NCBI GenBank assembly: GCA_009763385.1
Contig: VDCT01000284.1
Coordinates: forward strand, 248,001 to 312,000
Source of the DNA: Coix lacryma-jobi var. lacryma-jobi
Lineage: Eukaryota; Streptophyta; Magnoliopsida; Poales; Poaceae
Length of the DNA stretch: 64,000 nucleotides
Direction: 5' to 3'
Below are positions 22,408 to 33,310 of the stretch, in pieces (positions within the stretch are counted from its first letter, which is position 1; each line of letters begins with the position of its first letter). The position numbers were made by a program, and so were the translations under genes. The notes beneath the pieces are model-generated. The model saw nothing but the letters and a program-made list of their open reading frames with translations. It did no database searches and was not told the DNA's origin.

Positions 22408-22596
22408 GATGGTCCTTAAACACCTGTTTTACCATCAAGATTTTACCCTAAAATTCACCAAAAAGGCATGAAATGTAGTCAATAGGTCAAATTTCAAACT
22501 AACCGAATTCCACATGTCCATAGATTTTGATTTGAATGCAGGATTTGAACCAAATTTGGATATTTGAACCACCAAACTAACCGAATTTGTCCCTAC
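22408..22596 (+). repeat. 5' fragment of a second LTR of the 17802 family
   Basis: TTGATGGTCCTTAAACACC and the following 180 bp closely match the first part of the solo LTR at 17802. Homology stops after GAACCACCAAA, and Athila-like gag sequence begins after the short joint near 22590-22597. The initial TG appears as GG. It could be the start of a 3' LTR following the array, cut short by the junction. Confidence 0.75.
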
Positions 22597-23677
22597 TTGG
22601 AATTGGTTTCTTCTTATTGAGCATGTCTCTCAAATATTTTGCATAAGTTGGAACTTGCATAGCGTCAATAAATGGCACATGTATATATAATTTTTGAATT
22701 ACCTCGACGAATTTCTTGAATTAGTCGTCTTCCGTCGGATTTCTGTTTCGATCTGGAAAAGGTAATACATGTGTATCATAAAATTCATGAGGAGCAATTC
22801 GTACCTTGGATGAAGGTTCAGCGGGCGTCTCCTCTTCTCGTCTTTTTCAACATTAACATATTTTTCTTTGCAGCAGAATTACTACTAGGAACTAAATTAG
22901 GATGAGGTGGATCACGAGTGGATTTACCACCTCTCGTGGTTACAGCTTTTAATTCCTCATAGTATTTAATTTGAGATTTAATGTTATCTACTTTTTGCTA
23001 ATCTCTTATTAAAATTAATTTGTTCCTTAAATGCTTCAGAAAAATCTTTCAGTTTAGCATAAATTCCTTCTAACATTTTATCATGTTCAATTAATTTATT
23101 ATTTATGCTATCATTAATTCTACCTTGATTAGAAAAAAATTTTCCAATAGGAGAATTAAATACGGAGGTTTGAGGCATACCTTTATTATTCCATTGTTGG
23201 ATCATTGGAATTGGAGGTTCTCCGTAGCCACCATATTAAGAAGGGATTTTGCATCCTCTTTCTTAATTTCTCATTGACCTTCACTTGACGAAGCGGCTCT
23301 TTGCTTGGCGTAGTACTCCATTGCAGCACGATCTCTCTTCTCATTTATTCTTTGCTCTAGCAATTTTACCAAAGTTTGCAGGGTAACAGAATCAACTTGC
23401 TTAATTTCAGACATACTTCTAGCACGTTTTTCTGTCCATCCTTGATTCGCCACCATTGTCTCGATCAGTTTGGTTGCCTTCTCTACAGTGAGAGAGAGGT
23501 ATGCACCTCCGACGGCAGCATCAATGTGTTGTCGAGATTCTTGCTGGAGTCCATGGTAGAAGCTCTGGATCAAGTACCAGTCTTGCATACCATGGTGGGG
23601 ACAGTCTTCAACATACTCTTGTAGTCTCTCCCAAGCTTCAGTGATTGTTTCTTCGTCTCCCTGTCCAAAGTTAGAAA
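22597..23677 (-). pseudogene. gag: gag/protease fragment of Athila-like element A (downstream half)
   Basis: It is collinear with 42228-43316 of element B but carries extra indels: a lost base near 22830, another near 22855, and a shortened stretch near 23000. On the minus strand it covers the middle and later parts of Gag. The right end, at AGAAA (23673-23677), is the target duplication of Sirevirus copy 2; the rest of Gag resumes at 35372. The left end is an abrupt junction, so protease and everything downstream are missing. No zinc knuckle is visible in either copy. Confidence 0.85.
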
Positions 23678-25751
23678 TGCGGATACATGGGTGTATGCCG
23701 GGTTTCTGAGTGATGAGTGATTGTCAACTGGGATGATGCGCATGTTCTTTGGCTTGTGTTGTGCAGGTGTCGAGCACGGATACAGTGATCAAAGGCGAGG
23801 TGAAGGTCAAGTAGAGACGTGTCGTGCCGATGGACCGAGAGTTGCGAAGGGCGGACGTGAGGCTTGGAGGACTGAGGGACCAGAGGCCCGAGGATCAGCT
23901 GGTGGTGGCAGCTGGGAGCCTGTGACGACAACAAGTGAAGAAGTGCGGTCATGTGTTACCTGAGTCGGGACTTGGGGACACGTGTCGGTGGACGGGGTGC
24001 ACGGGAGGTGCATCCCATCTACGACGTCGGTTTGGTTTGGTGGTAGAGCCAGGGAAAAACTATCTGGTGGATGGTTTCCAGGTTTGGCCTCAAAACCTGG
24101 GTGCGGATGGTTTCCGAGTTTGGCCACAAAACTCGGGCTGAGGACGGTTTCCAGGTTGGGCCTCAAAACGGGCGTGAGGGTTTGCTGAGTTTGGCCTCAA
24201 AATCAGATGCTTGGTGGGCTGGTTTCCGGTTGGCCTCGGGGGTTGGCTGGAAAACCGGGCTGGGTTGGCTGGAAAAAGGCTGGTTTCCCGGTTTGGGCCA
24301 CAAAAACCGGGGGTGCAGAGCGAGGGCGGCACGTGGCGGCAATCGGGAGGTTGCGTCGAGGCAACGCTACGAGTTGTGCGGGCGTGGCCGTCGGATACAA
24401 CTACCACCGAGTTGGTCCAAAATAACCCTAGGGTTTAGCTGGTTCGCTCTGTAATTAGAGAGGGGTAGAGTAGGAATTAGAAATTAGGATAAGTAGAGGG
24501 AGACACCCTCCTCCCTTCCTATCTCAGTCATTTGCTCTTTGCTTCTAGGGTTTCCTGCTCTCCCAATCCCCTGCTGTAGCTAGCTGAGATCCGCAGAGAA
24601 CCATACCTCTGTGTACTGGAGATTTTGAGGAAGTGAGGCCGTAACCTCACCGTTGTAGCGTGTGGTAGCCACACGGTTGCAGATCGATGTGTTGATTCAC
24701 GTTTTGATTCGTGTTCTTCGTTTCTCCATGATTTTCCCGTCACTCGATCTCCCTCTCTACTGCGTGTTTGCGAAATCCGTTTGAATCAACTTGTTCGTAT
24801 TTGAAAGGAGATCATTTCCACTGAAGGAATTCATCTATCTCCCTACGAGCAAGTAGATCGGGTTGATTTCATTTTCGTGGCGCTTTTCGGTTCATCCTCC
24901 TCCCCTTTTGATTTCTCGGTGATTGACTCGATTTGAGCGGATGATTTCTTGGGGATAGTCTTCTAACTACTCCGTGATCATCCTCTCCAAGTTTGGGAAC
25001 GTGGGATTTTGATTTGAATCGATTTGGGGAAGATTTGGGTGAAGGGCGATCAAAGTCGCCCTCCCTGAGTGACCGCGGACAGTCCGCCACTCAGGGCACG
25101 GACAGTCCGCGCATCGGGGCTGGTTCAGTCCAGCCGCGGCCAGTCACTGCTGGTTTTGGCTCGGGTCACCGGCGGACAGTCCGCCGTGCTAAAGCGCGGA
25201 CAGTCCGAGACCGAGCAGGGGGATTTCAGCAGCAGTGTGTTTTTGCTGACTTGAACGGCGGACAGTCCGCCACTCGCCCGCGGACAGTCCGGCACTACCG
25301 CGGACAGTCCGGGACCGTACCGGCGGACAGTCCGGGATTTGGCTGTGTCTTCCGGTTTAGTGCGTTTGCTCTCCCGGCTTGTTCGCTTGGTTTCTGGACT
25401 TCTCGTTTGGCCCTAGAGTTGACTAAGGAACCTCTCTAGGTATCTTTGCTACTCGTTAGCATAGGTATTTAGGAGTTTCTCGACGTAGCCGTCCATCTAC
25501 GTTCGGGACTTGGTTTTTGGGGTGGTGTTCGAGCCGGAGCTTTTGGTGTTTGGTTTGCTATCTTCTTGTGGTGCCTCGCTGTGATCCTAGGGATCATCCA
25601 CCCTCTTCCAAGGGTCGTGGGCATCACGGTTTCGCTCGCAGTTTCTCGGGGTTGATTTTGGGACATTTGGCCAAAGTTTCGAGAGAAATTTTTGAGCTCC
25701 CATTCACCCCCCCCCCTCTGGTCGCCTTGCTAGTGCTTTCTCGGTCCTTCA
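23678..25751 (+). repeat. 5' LTR of copy 2
   Basis: It starts TGCGGATACATGGG and ends GGTCCTTCA. The GGTTTGGCCTCAAAACC-type dyads (24070-24310) are more eroded here than in the 3' LTR, with several single-base losses, and the GCGGACAGTCCGC cluster lies at 25074-25340. The end reads CTCCCATTCACCCCC, shared by all Sirevirus LTRs here. Confidence 0.95.
25074..25340. repeat. LTR palindrome cluster, GCGGACAGTCCGC type
   Basis: CGGACAGTCCG occurs eight or more times. Each is a 6-bp inverted repeat GCGGAC / GTCCGC around one A. Repeats alternate with unrelated 10-25 bp spacers. The 3' LTR has the same cluster at 34694-34968. Confidence 0.9.
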
Positions 25752-25753
25752 AT

Positions 25754-25768
25754 TGGTATCAGAGCGGG
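25754..25768 (+). other. Primer-binding site, copy 2
   Basis: TGGTATCAGAGCGGG, the canonical plant iMet PBS, starts two bases after the LTR end. Confidence 0.95.
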
Positions 25769-25814
25769 TTAAGGATCTTTCACCTTAGCCGGTTCCAGAT
25801 CCACAGAAGGCGAC

Positions 25815-28494
25815 ATGGATCGCGGCGTGGGCAAACCGCCGTTTTTTGATGGGACGAACTATGTGTATTGGAAGATACGCATGTCGGCCTATCTGCAGAG
25901 TTTGGGTGCTTCCATCTGGGATATTTGCAACTCTGCCGATTACGTGGTCTTGGCTGCTCGTGTCTCTCAGCTTCAGATCGATGAGCACGATGCCAATAGC
26001 CGAGCCCGTAATGCTCTTTTCTCATGTTTGAGCATGAGTGAGTTTGATCGTGTTTCTCACCTCGCTACGGCTCGGGAGATTTGGGATACCCTCATGCGTT
26101 TCCATGAGGGAACCTCTCAAGTCAAAACCCGACTCTACGAGTCGTTCAAGCGAGAGTATGAGAACTTTTGACACATGCCTGGCGAGAGCATAGAAAGTTT
26201 ATTCGCTCGCTTTCAGGTGATTGTCAACAGGATGAGGGCTAACAAGGAGCTGTTGCCTTTCGATGATCATGAGAGGGCTTTGAAGCTTTTGCATACTCTT
26301 GATCGGTCAGTGTGGGACTCCAAAGTTCAGGTGATCATCGAATCACCGAACTATGAGACCCTCACTTGCGATGAGCTCTTCAGTAAGCTCAAGTCCAGTG
26401 AGATTGACGCCATGGCGAGGGCTTCTTATGAGAATCCTTCTGGCCCGACTATGGCTTTGGTTTCTGGCTCTTCTGCTAACCCCTCTGGAGTTTTTGCTCT
26501 TTCGTCTCTCTTTTCTGTCACAGAGGACCAGCTGGAGTCTTTGGGGGATGACGAGTTGGCTATGCTCGCCAACCGGTTCTCGCGATTTCACAACAACCGC
26601 ATGAACCGTCGCCGCAGAGGAGGACGCTCAGGATGCTACGAGTGCGGCGACCCCGATCACTTCATCGCCAACTGCCCCAAGAAGAATCATTCATCTGGGA
26701 AGGGCGATCATGGGCACAAGTACGACTCCGGCAAGCGCAAGGAGAAGTATGTCCCCGCGAGGCACAAGCGGAGGGGCGGCTTCGATAAGGAGTACATCAA
26801 GAAGAAGTACTTGGAGAAGGCCCAGGCTGAGCAGTGTGCGTTCTTCGCCACGCTCAGCGACGTCAACGGCTCGGATGACGACTCCGCTTGCTCAAGCGAC
26901 GACGAGTCCGAGAAGAAGAAGAGGATCGAGGACAAGCTGAACGGCCTCTGCTTCTTCGCCGACGACGATGGCTTCTGCACCATGGCCCTCGACGGCGAGC
27001 TGGTGAACTCCCCTCGGAACGACGATGACGACGACACCTCCCAGGTATCTCTCACCCACGATGAGCTTTCAGCTGAGGTAGAGAAGCTTACTGCCGCCTT
27101 TCTTAGTCAGGATAAGCTGCTTAGGCGTGCCGCTAGAGAGCACAAGGAGTTTAGGCAGAAGTGGGAGGATACGGTGAAGGAACTTGATTCTGTCAAGTCC
27201 ACCGTAGTTGTCACAGATGAGGAGGAGTGCGAGGCGTGCACCACGCACATGACTGATCTTCTCACTTTGAGAAGTAAGTATGTTGCGTTGGTAGGAGAGG
27301 TGGATGAGCTCCGTGCTAGACCCATGCTGTTGGGTGCGTGCAAGACTTGTCCTGTCTTGCAATCCGAGTTGGCAGAAAAGAATGCCAAGATTGTGTCTCT
27401 TGAGGAGGCCAGCTCGGGTAGCACTTGTGTGACTAGGTGCGCTTTGTGCGAGGGTTTGGAGATGGAGATTGCCAATGTGAAGCATGACAAGATGCAAACT
27501 GAGGAGGAAAACACATACCTTCAGACCATCTTGTCATGGGTGTCTTGTGGTGAGCCGCAGCTCGGGATGATGATCTCCCAATTTAAGCGAGCTGCTGGAG
27601 GTCCTGGTGTAGGCTTTGCTCCGGGTGTTGATGTGTCTGTCTTTGGGAAGATTGGAGAGTCGAGTGGTCTGAACCCGAGTGAGAAACCCAACTCCACCAC
27701 TACTCCCAAACTAACCAAGCTTCCACCCAAATAGCCTCTCAAACCTAACACCAAGGATGGAGTGTTTGAAGAACCTCCGAGAGCTCCACCCAAGAACCAA
27801 GTGTGGCATCCCAAACCCAACCACCTAAAGAACAAGCTGGACACAATGCCACCTATACAGGAGGAGTTGCCACAGAAGGGCAAGGTGATCCACACCCACA
27901 ACCGTGAGTACCAACAACCCCCTTTGAGAGCGGTGAGGTACCACTGTGAGCACTGTGGGAGAGATGGACACTTGAGCGAGTTCTGTTTTAGGCGCAAGAG
28001 AGAGGCGCGCCGTGCTAGGGAGATGAACAACCCGGACATTACCATCCTTTCCATGATGTACATGCGCCGAATGTTCAGAGGAGAGCACCGAGACGTGCTG
28101 CTAGGCCCAGAGGTCTAGAACCTCAAGTTCCCAGGCCGAGGCAGCAGAGAGCTCCGAGGAGAGACGCTAGTCCTAGAGGTGTTGAGCCTCAAGTCCCTAG
28201 GCGTAGGCCTCGTAGAGAGCGTGCCCGGCGGGAGCCTGCAGTTGTAGGCTATGGACACCGTGGCGGTGGCTTTGTAGTTGAGCGATTTCCCCCACCACGT
28301 TTTGAGTATCGCGATGGACGCTCCTCCCTTAGCGGACCACGTTTTCCTCAACGTGGTGATCGCTCCTCCCGTAGGCGTGCTAGGAATGGTTTTTCTGCTA
28401 ACCGTTCTTTTGAGCAGCCGGCCCAACACTGGTATTCCCCTTACTTCACTAACCCAAGTGTTGGCCCGTATGCTCACCCTATGTCTTTTTATTG
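25815..28494 (+). pseudogene. gag: gag, Sirevirus copy 2 (two stops, one frameshift)
   Basis: The ATG at 25815 is the conserved start and the frame spans about 893 codons. The N-terminal Gag core (residues 1-230) carries a TGA at 26169-26171 where copy 3 has CGA. The first CCHC knuckle is C274, C277, H282, C287. A Lys-rich and then acidic linker follows, then a coiled-coil-like section with CxxC pairs (about 420-560). A TAG lies at 27732-27734. A second CCHC knuckle is at C711, C714, H719, C724. A 1-bp loss near 28037 shifts the frame. The C-terminus is Arg/Gly-rich and ends HPMSFY with TGA at 28492-28494. Gag forms the cytoplasmic particle in this family. The length is large for a Copia Gag but normal for Sireviruses. 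Confidence 0.92.
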
Positions 28495-28503
28495 ATGTAG
28501 GTA
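28492..28503 (+). other. gag/pol boundary with splice-acceptor-like sequence
   Basis: The gag frame stops at TGA and the pol frame has its own TAG at 28498-28500, after which pol is open. The context TTTTTATTGATGTAG followed by G looks like a plant 3' splice site. Copies 1 and 3 keep the same arrangement (9968-9978, 55549-55559). Confidence 0.5.
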
Positions 28504-31500
28504 AAACGATTGGAGAACGTTTGGTTGGTGGATTTCGGGTGTTCGAGGCACATGACCGGAAATGCCAAGTGGTTCTCCAGTCTTAGTCCGGTTGCCGGAA
28601 AGGAGTATATCACCTTCGGCGATAACAGCAAAGGTAAGGTGTTGTCTCGTGGGTCTGTGCGAGTTAATGAGCACTTTGTGTTGCGCGATGTTGCTCTTGT
28701 TTCTAACTTGCATTTTAACCTTCTTTCCGTTTCGCAACTCTTTGACGATGACTATGAGATTCGTTTTAAACCGAATCTCAGTCGCATTTTGGATCCTCAG
28801 GGCAATCTAGTATGTGTGATTTCGCCCTTTGGAAAAGTCTTTCGTGTGGATTTCTCGGAGTCGTTCAGAATTTCTCGTTGTCTTTTGGCTGGACCTTCCT
28901 CCTCTGATCTTTGGAAGTGGCATAGGAGACTAGGTCACCAGAGCTTCGACTTGTTTGCAAGGCTTAGTTCACTTGGCTTAATCTGAGGATTGCCGAAGTT
29001 ATCCATGGAGAAAGATCTTGTTTGCCATTCTTGTAGACATGGGAAGATGGTAGCCGCTCCCCACCATCCAGTGACTCAGGTCATGACTAAGCGCCCTGGA
29101 GAGCTTTTACACATGGACCTTGTTGGTCCAGCTCGGGTGAGCTCGGTTGGGGGGAAGTGGTATGTGCTTGTTGTTGTCGACGATTTTTCGAGATATTCGT
29201 GGGTTTTCTTTTTAGCTGAGAAAACTGAGACTTTCTCCTTTGCTCGCAATCTGATTTTGCGTCTTCAGAATGAGTTCCCTTTGAACTCTATGCGAGCAAT
29301 TCGGAGTGATAATGGTTCCGAATTCAAGAATTCGGATTTTGAGAAGTTTTTTGACTCTTTTGGGTTAGAGCATCAGTTTTCTTCCCCCTACACACCGCCT
29401 CAGAATGGTGTTGTAGAGAGGAAAAATCGGACCCTTGTAGAGATGGCCAGGACGATGCTCGATGAGCATAGGACTCCTAGGCGATATTGGGCCGAAGCTA
29501 TGAACACTGCATGCTATATTTCCAATCGCATTTTTCTTCGAGCTTTCTTGAAAAAGACCTCTTATGAGTTGCGTTTTGGAAAACTACCCAAGGTGAGTTA
29601 TTTTCGAGTTTTTGGTTGCCATTGTTTTATACTCAAAAAGGGCAACTTGGACAAGTTTGAGTCTCGTTCTTCTGATGGTGTGTTTTTGGGTTATGGCACT
29701 CACACTCGAGCTTATCGTGTACTTAACCTTGACACTAACCGAGTCATGGAGACATCCGATGTCACCTTCGACGAGACCATGGTTTCTCCTTCTTCTCGTT
29801 TTGAGCGTGCAGGTGATCATGAGGTTGGCGAACCTCTTTTCGATGATGAAGAAGAAGGTGCTGAAGGGATAGATGACCCAGCACCTCCTCCACCTGCGGT
29901 GCCGCAAAGAGCGGCCTCTACGACAACTCACGGCCCCGACACATCGTCTTCCTAGGGGCCGTGGGATCCGCCACCCCGAGCGGTACCCTTTGTACCCGGG
30001 GAGGCACCAGCTGCTGTTGAGGGGGAGGCCACTTCGGCAAGGGAGGCGCCACGACACATTCAGTGCCAGCACCCGCCTCAGCAGATGATCGGCAGCATCG
30101 ACGAACGCGTCACCCGGTCAAGGCAAATCTCTCACTTTGCTCATTCTGCATTTGTTGCTGATTTTGAACCCCGGGATGTTGGACACGCTTTGACGGATCC
30201 TGATTGGGTCAATGCCATGCATGAGGAGCTTGAGAACTTTGAGAGGAATCGGGTTTGGGTTCTAGTGTCTCCACCTTCTGAGTGTCATCCAATTGGGACA
30301 AAATGGGTTTTCAAAAACAAATAGGGAGAAGATGGCCATGTTGTGAGAAACAAGGCCAGACTCGTAGCCCAGGGATATAGTCAGAAGGAGGGGATAGACT
30401 ATGAGGAGACATTTGCTCCTGTAGCACGTTTGGAGGCTATTAGGATACTCTTGGCTTTTGCTGCATCCAAAGGTTTCAAACTTTTTCAAATGGATGTCAA
30501 GAGTGCCTTCTTAAACGGCTACATAGAAGAGGAGGTGTATGTTAGACAACCCCCCGGTTTCGAAAATCTCAAGTTTCCAAACCATGTCTTTAAACTTCAC
30601 AAAGCTTTGTATGGTTTGAAACAAGCCCCTAGAGCCTGGTATGATAGGTTGAAAACCTTTTTACTTGCTAAGGGTTTTAAAATGGGATGTGTAGATAAAA
30701 CGCTCTTTTTCCTCAAGCAAGGCACTGATACTCTCTTGGTCCAAATTTACGTGGATGATATCATTTTCGGTGGTTCTTCTCACGCTTTGGTTGCCAAGTT
30801 TGCAGACATTATGAGCAGGGAGTTCGAGATGAGCATGATGGGCGAGTTGACGTTTTTCCTCGGGTTGCAAATCAAGCAAACCCGGGAAGGAACGTTTGTG
30901 CACCAGGGCAAGTACACCAGAGATATCCTGAAGAAGTTCGACATGGGTGAGGCCAAGCCTCTTCCAACACCCATAGCGACCACGACGGCCCTGGATGCGG
31001 ACAAGGAGGGAGAAGCAGTGGACCAGAAGGAGTACCGGAGTATGATCGGGTCGCTGCTGTACCTGACGGCGACACGCCCGGACATCCAGTTCGCGGTGTG
31101 CCTCTGCGCGTGCTTTCAGGCGTCGCCGCGCACCTCTCACCGTCAGGCGGTCAAGCGCATTATGAGGTACTTATCCTTCTCTCCAGAATTCGGGATTTGG
31201 TATTCTGCTTCCTCCACCCTTTCCCTTTGCGGTTATTCCGATGCCGATTTTACTGGTTGCCGTATTGATCGCAAGTCCACTTCTGGGACTTGCCAGTTTA
31301 TTGGTTCTTCTCTTGTTTCGTGGTCCTCTCGCAAGCAGTCTAGTGTCGCCCAGTCTACCACGGAGGCTGATTATGTTGCTGCGGCTAGCTGCTGTTCCCA
31401 GTTACTCTGGATGATGGCCACTTTGCGTGATTTTGGTCTGAGCTTTTCTCGTGTTCCATTGCTTTGTGATAGCACGAGTGCGATTAGCGTTGCTAAGAAC

Positions 31501-31692
31501 CCCGTGCTTCACTCGAAGACCAAACACATTGATGTGCGCTTTCATTTTCTGCGAGACAACTATGAGAAGGGTGATATCGACCTTCGCCATGTCGATACTC
31601 ATCATCAGCTTGCTGATATTTTTACCAAGCCTTTGGACCAATCAACCTTTAATCGGTTGAGAGGTGAGCTTGGTGTGTGTTTCCCCTTTTAG
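28501..31692 (+). pseudogene. pol: pol, Sirevirus copy 2: one frame throughout, three in-frame stops
   Basis: The whole region reads in one frame. The protease motif is DFGCS at 28531, against DSGCS in copies 1 and 3, so the Ser of the active-site triad is replaced. Integrase: HRRLGH near 28925, CHSC near 29026, catalytic Asp in HMDLVGP near 29114, Asp in RSDNGSEF near 29308, Glu in VVERKNR near 29416. [14 protein letters not shown] block near 30492 and YVDDIIFG at 30748. RNase H: DADF near 31240, TKHIDV near 31523. It ends LGVCFPF with TAG at 31690. Stops lie at 28984 (TGA for CGA), 29953 (TAG) and 30322 (TAG). No indel frameshift is seen, so decay is recent. Confidence 0.95.
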
Positions 31693-33298
31693 ATGGGGGA
31701 AACACTTTGGATTATGTATGATACACTGACTTTTTGTTTTCAGTTGTTTTTGCTTCTTTTTGATTTCTTCGTGCATCTTTTGCATTTTAGCATACGCTTA
31801 TACATTCTGAGCTTCATGTGTATAATCTGAAGAATGTAACTATGCTCTGTGTAGCTTTTGATCCGATGCTTTATGTTGATGTTGTAGCTTATGCTCTTTC
31901 TGATCACTAGTGCATACTATGAGCTGAGCTATTTTTGAATGGTGAATTTGTTAATGAACTTAAAACTTGAAAATATTCACCATTGAGATATGAAACTAGC
32001 ATGTGTAGGATGTGTTGAAGTCACATGTGCTTTTCATATATGCTAGGTTGCTATGTCTCTAGTGTTGAGTCATTCACTTGCTTGGTATGTCATATTCTGT
32101 TTAAAATCTGAACCAAGTTAAGTGAATTGGAAAGATCGAGATGGGATTGCTTGTTAGCACCTCACAGTTTCGAGACTGTTTCTCATTGCACTTTGAGTTA
32201 AACTTGAGCTGTGTAGTGTATGACCGAAACTGTTGCTTTAAGCTTCTGATTGCTTATGCATAGGCTTCGCACAGTTGGAAAGTTAGGCAATAACAAGCAG
32301 TCAACCTCTCGCAGTCACATGCTGTTTTCTAAACTTGTGTAATTTCACCGCTGCAACTCCGATTAAAATTTAAAATCACAAGTAAATGCCTAAATTGGTA
32401 TCAACATGATGATTGAACTATGCTAGGGGTAGTTCACTTGGTATACATGCTTAGCACATTTGACTTCCTGTCCATACATGTCTTGTGCTATTTTGATGGT
32501 GAATACCTTTTTCGGCTTAAAACTGCTCACATGTTCATATTTCATTCTTAGTGATCAGCTTGAGCCTTTGCTAGCATTCTGTGCATTTTTCCGAGTCATC
32601 GGATCAGAACTCTGTCGAGCATCTTTGCACTCTTTTGAGTATACTCCTGAAGCTCCTAACTTGCATTTTGACTCATATGCATTTTGGAAGGGGGAGAATC
32701 TTCTTGTTGGCACTTTTCTGAGTGGGAGCCTTATTTCTTGATAAGTGCATTTTCAACTAAGGGGGAGAAATTGCAAATCATTACCCTCCGTTTCAGCTAA
32801 GGGGGAGTCTTCCTGGTTGTTTGCACTATTCGAGGAGGAGTTTGTTTCCGGTTGAGTCTTTGACATTTTCAATTGGTTTGGAGCGGTTTGCTAGTTGCGT
32901 TGAGCCTTAGCCTCTTTCTTAAGGGACTAGCATTTGCTTTTCAGATTTTCAATTGGTGTCGAACTCTTTTTGGTAACAGTAGGTATCGAGCTTTCTTTGC
33001 TAGTTGTGTTGAGCCTCTGTGCCTCTATCTTGAGGGACTAGCATTTTGCTTCGGTATTTTCGATTGGTTTTTGCTAGCGGTGTTGAGCCTGTTCTACCTC
33101 TTCTTGAGGGCTAGCTTTGCTTTGCTTGGTTGCGTCGAGCCGTTGCCCATGTCTTTGGGGACCAAGTTCTTTCGCTCTTTCCACTTGACCTTCTTCGGCT
33201 TTGCTATGCTTTTGGGTCATTTGGTCGAGTTTTCTCTTCTCCTTCTTCCTTCTTCTCTTTCCATTATGATTTGTGTTGTTAGTTGACAATGCACTCAT
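31693..33298 (+). other. 3' spacer of copy 2 with repeated PPT-like motifs
   Basis: No env-like ORF; homologous to the spacers of copies 1 and 3. AAGGGGGAGA occurs at 32688 and 32759, AAGGGGGAGT at 32799, and the true PPT at 33299. The stretch 32870-33120 repeats GGTGTTGAGCCTGTT-like and GGGACTAGC-like phrases several times. Confidence 0.8.
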
Positions 33299-33310
33299 CA
33301 AGGGGGAGAT
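33299..33310 (+). other. Polypurine tract, copy 2
   Basis: AAGGGGGAGAT sits immediately before TGCGGATACATGG of the 3' LTR. Confidence 0.93.

Noticed and set aside
27521..28063. Antisense open frame opposite Sirevirus gag (also 8094-8642, 54972-55493)
   Set aside because: These frames mirror the coding strand codon bias and are not conserved as proteins between the copies.
31693..33298. env-like gene in the Sirevirus 3' spacer
   Set aside because: The only frames are short and differ between copies; the spacers align as non-coding DNA with PPT-like repeats.
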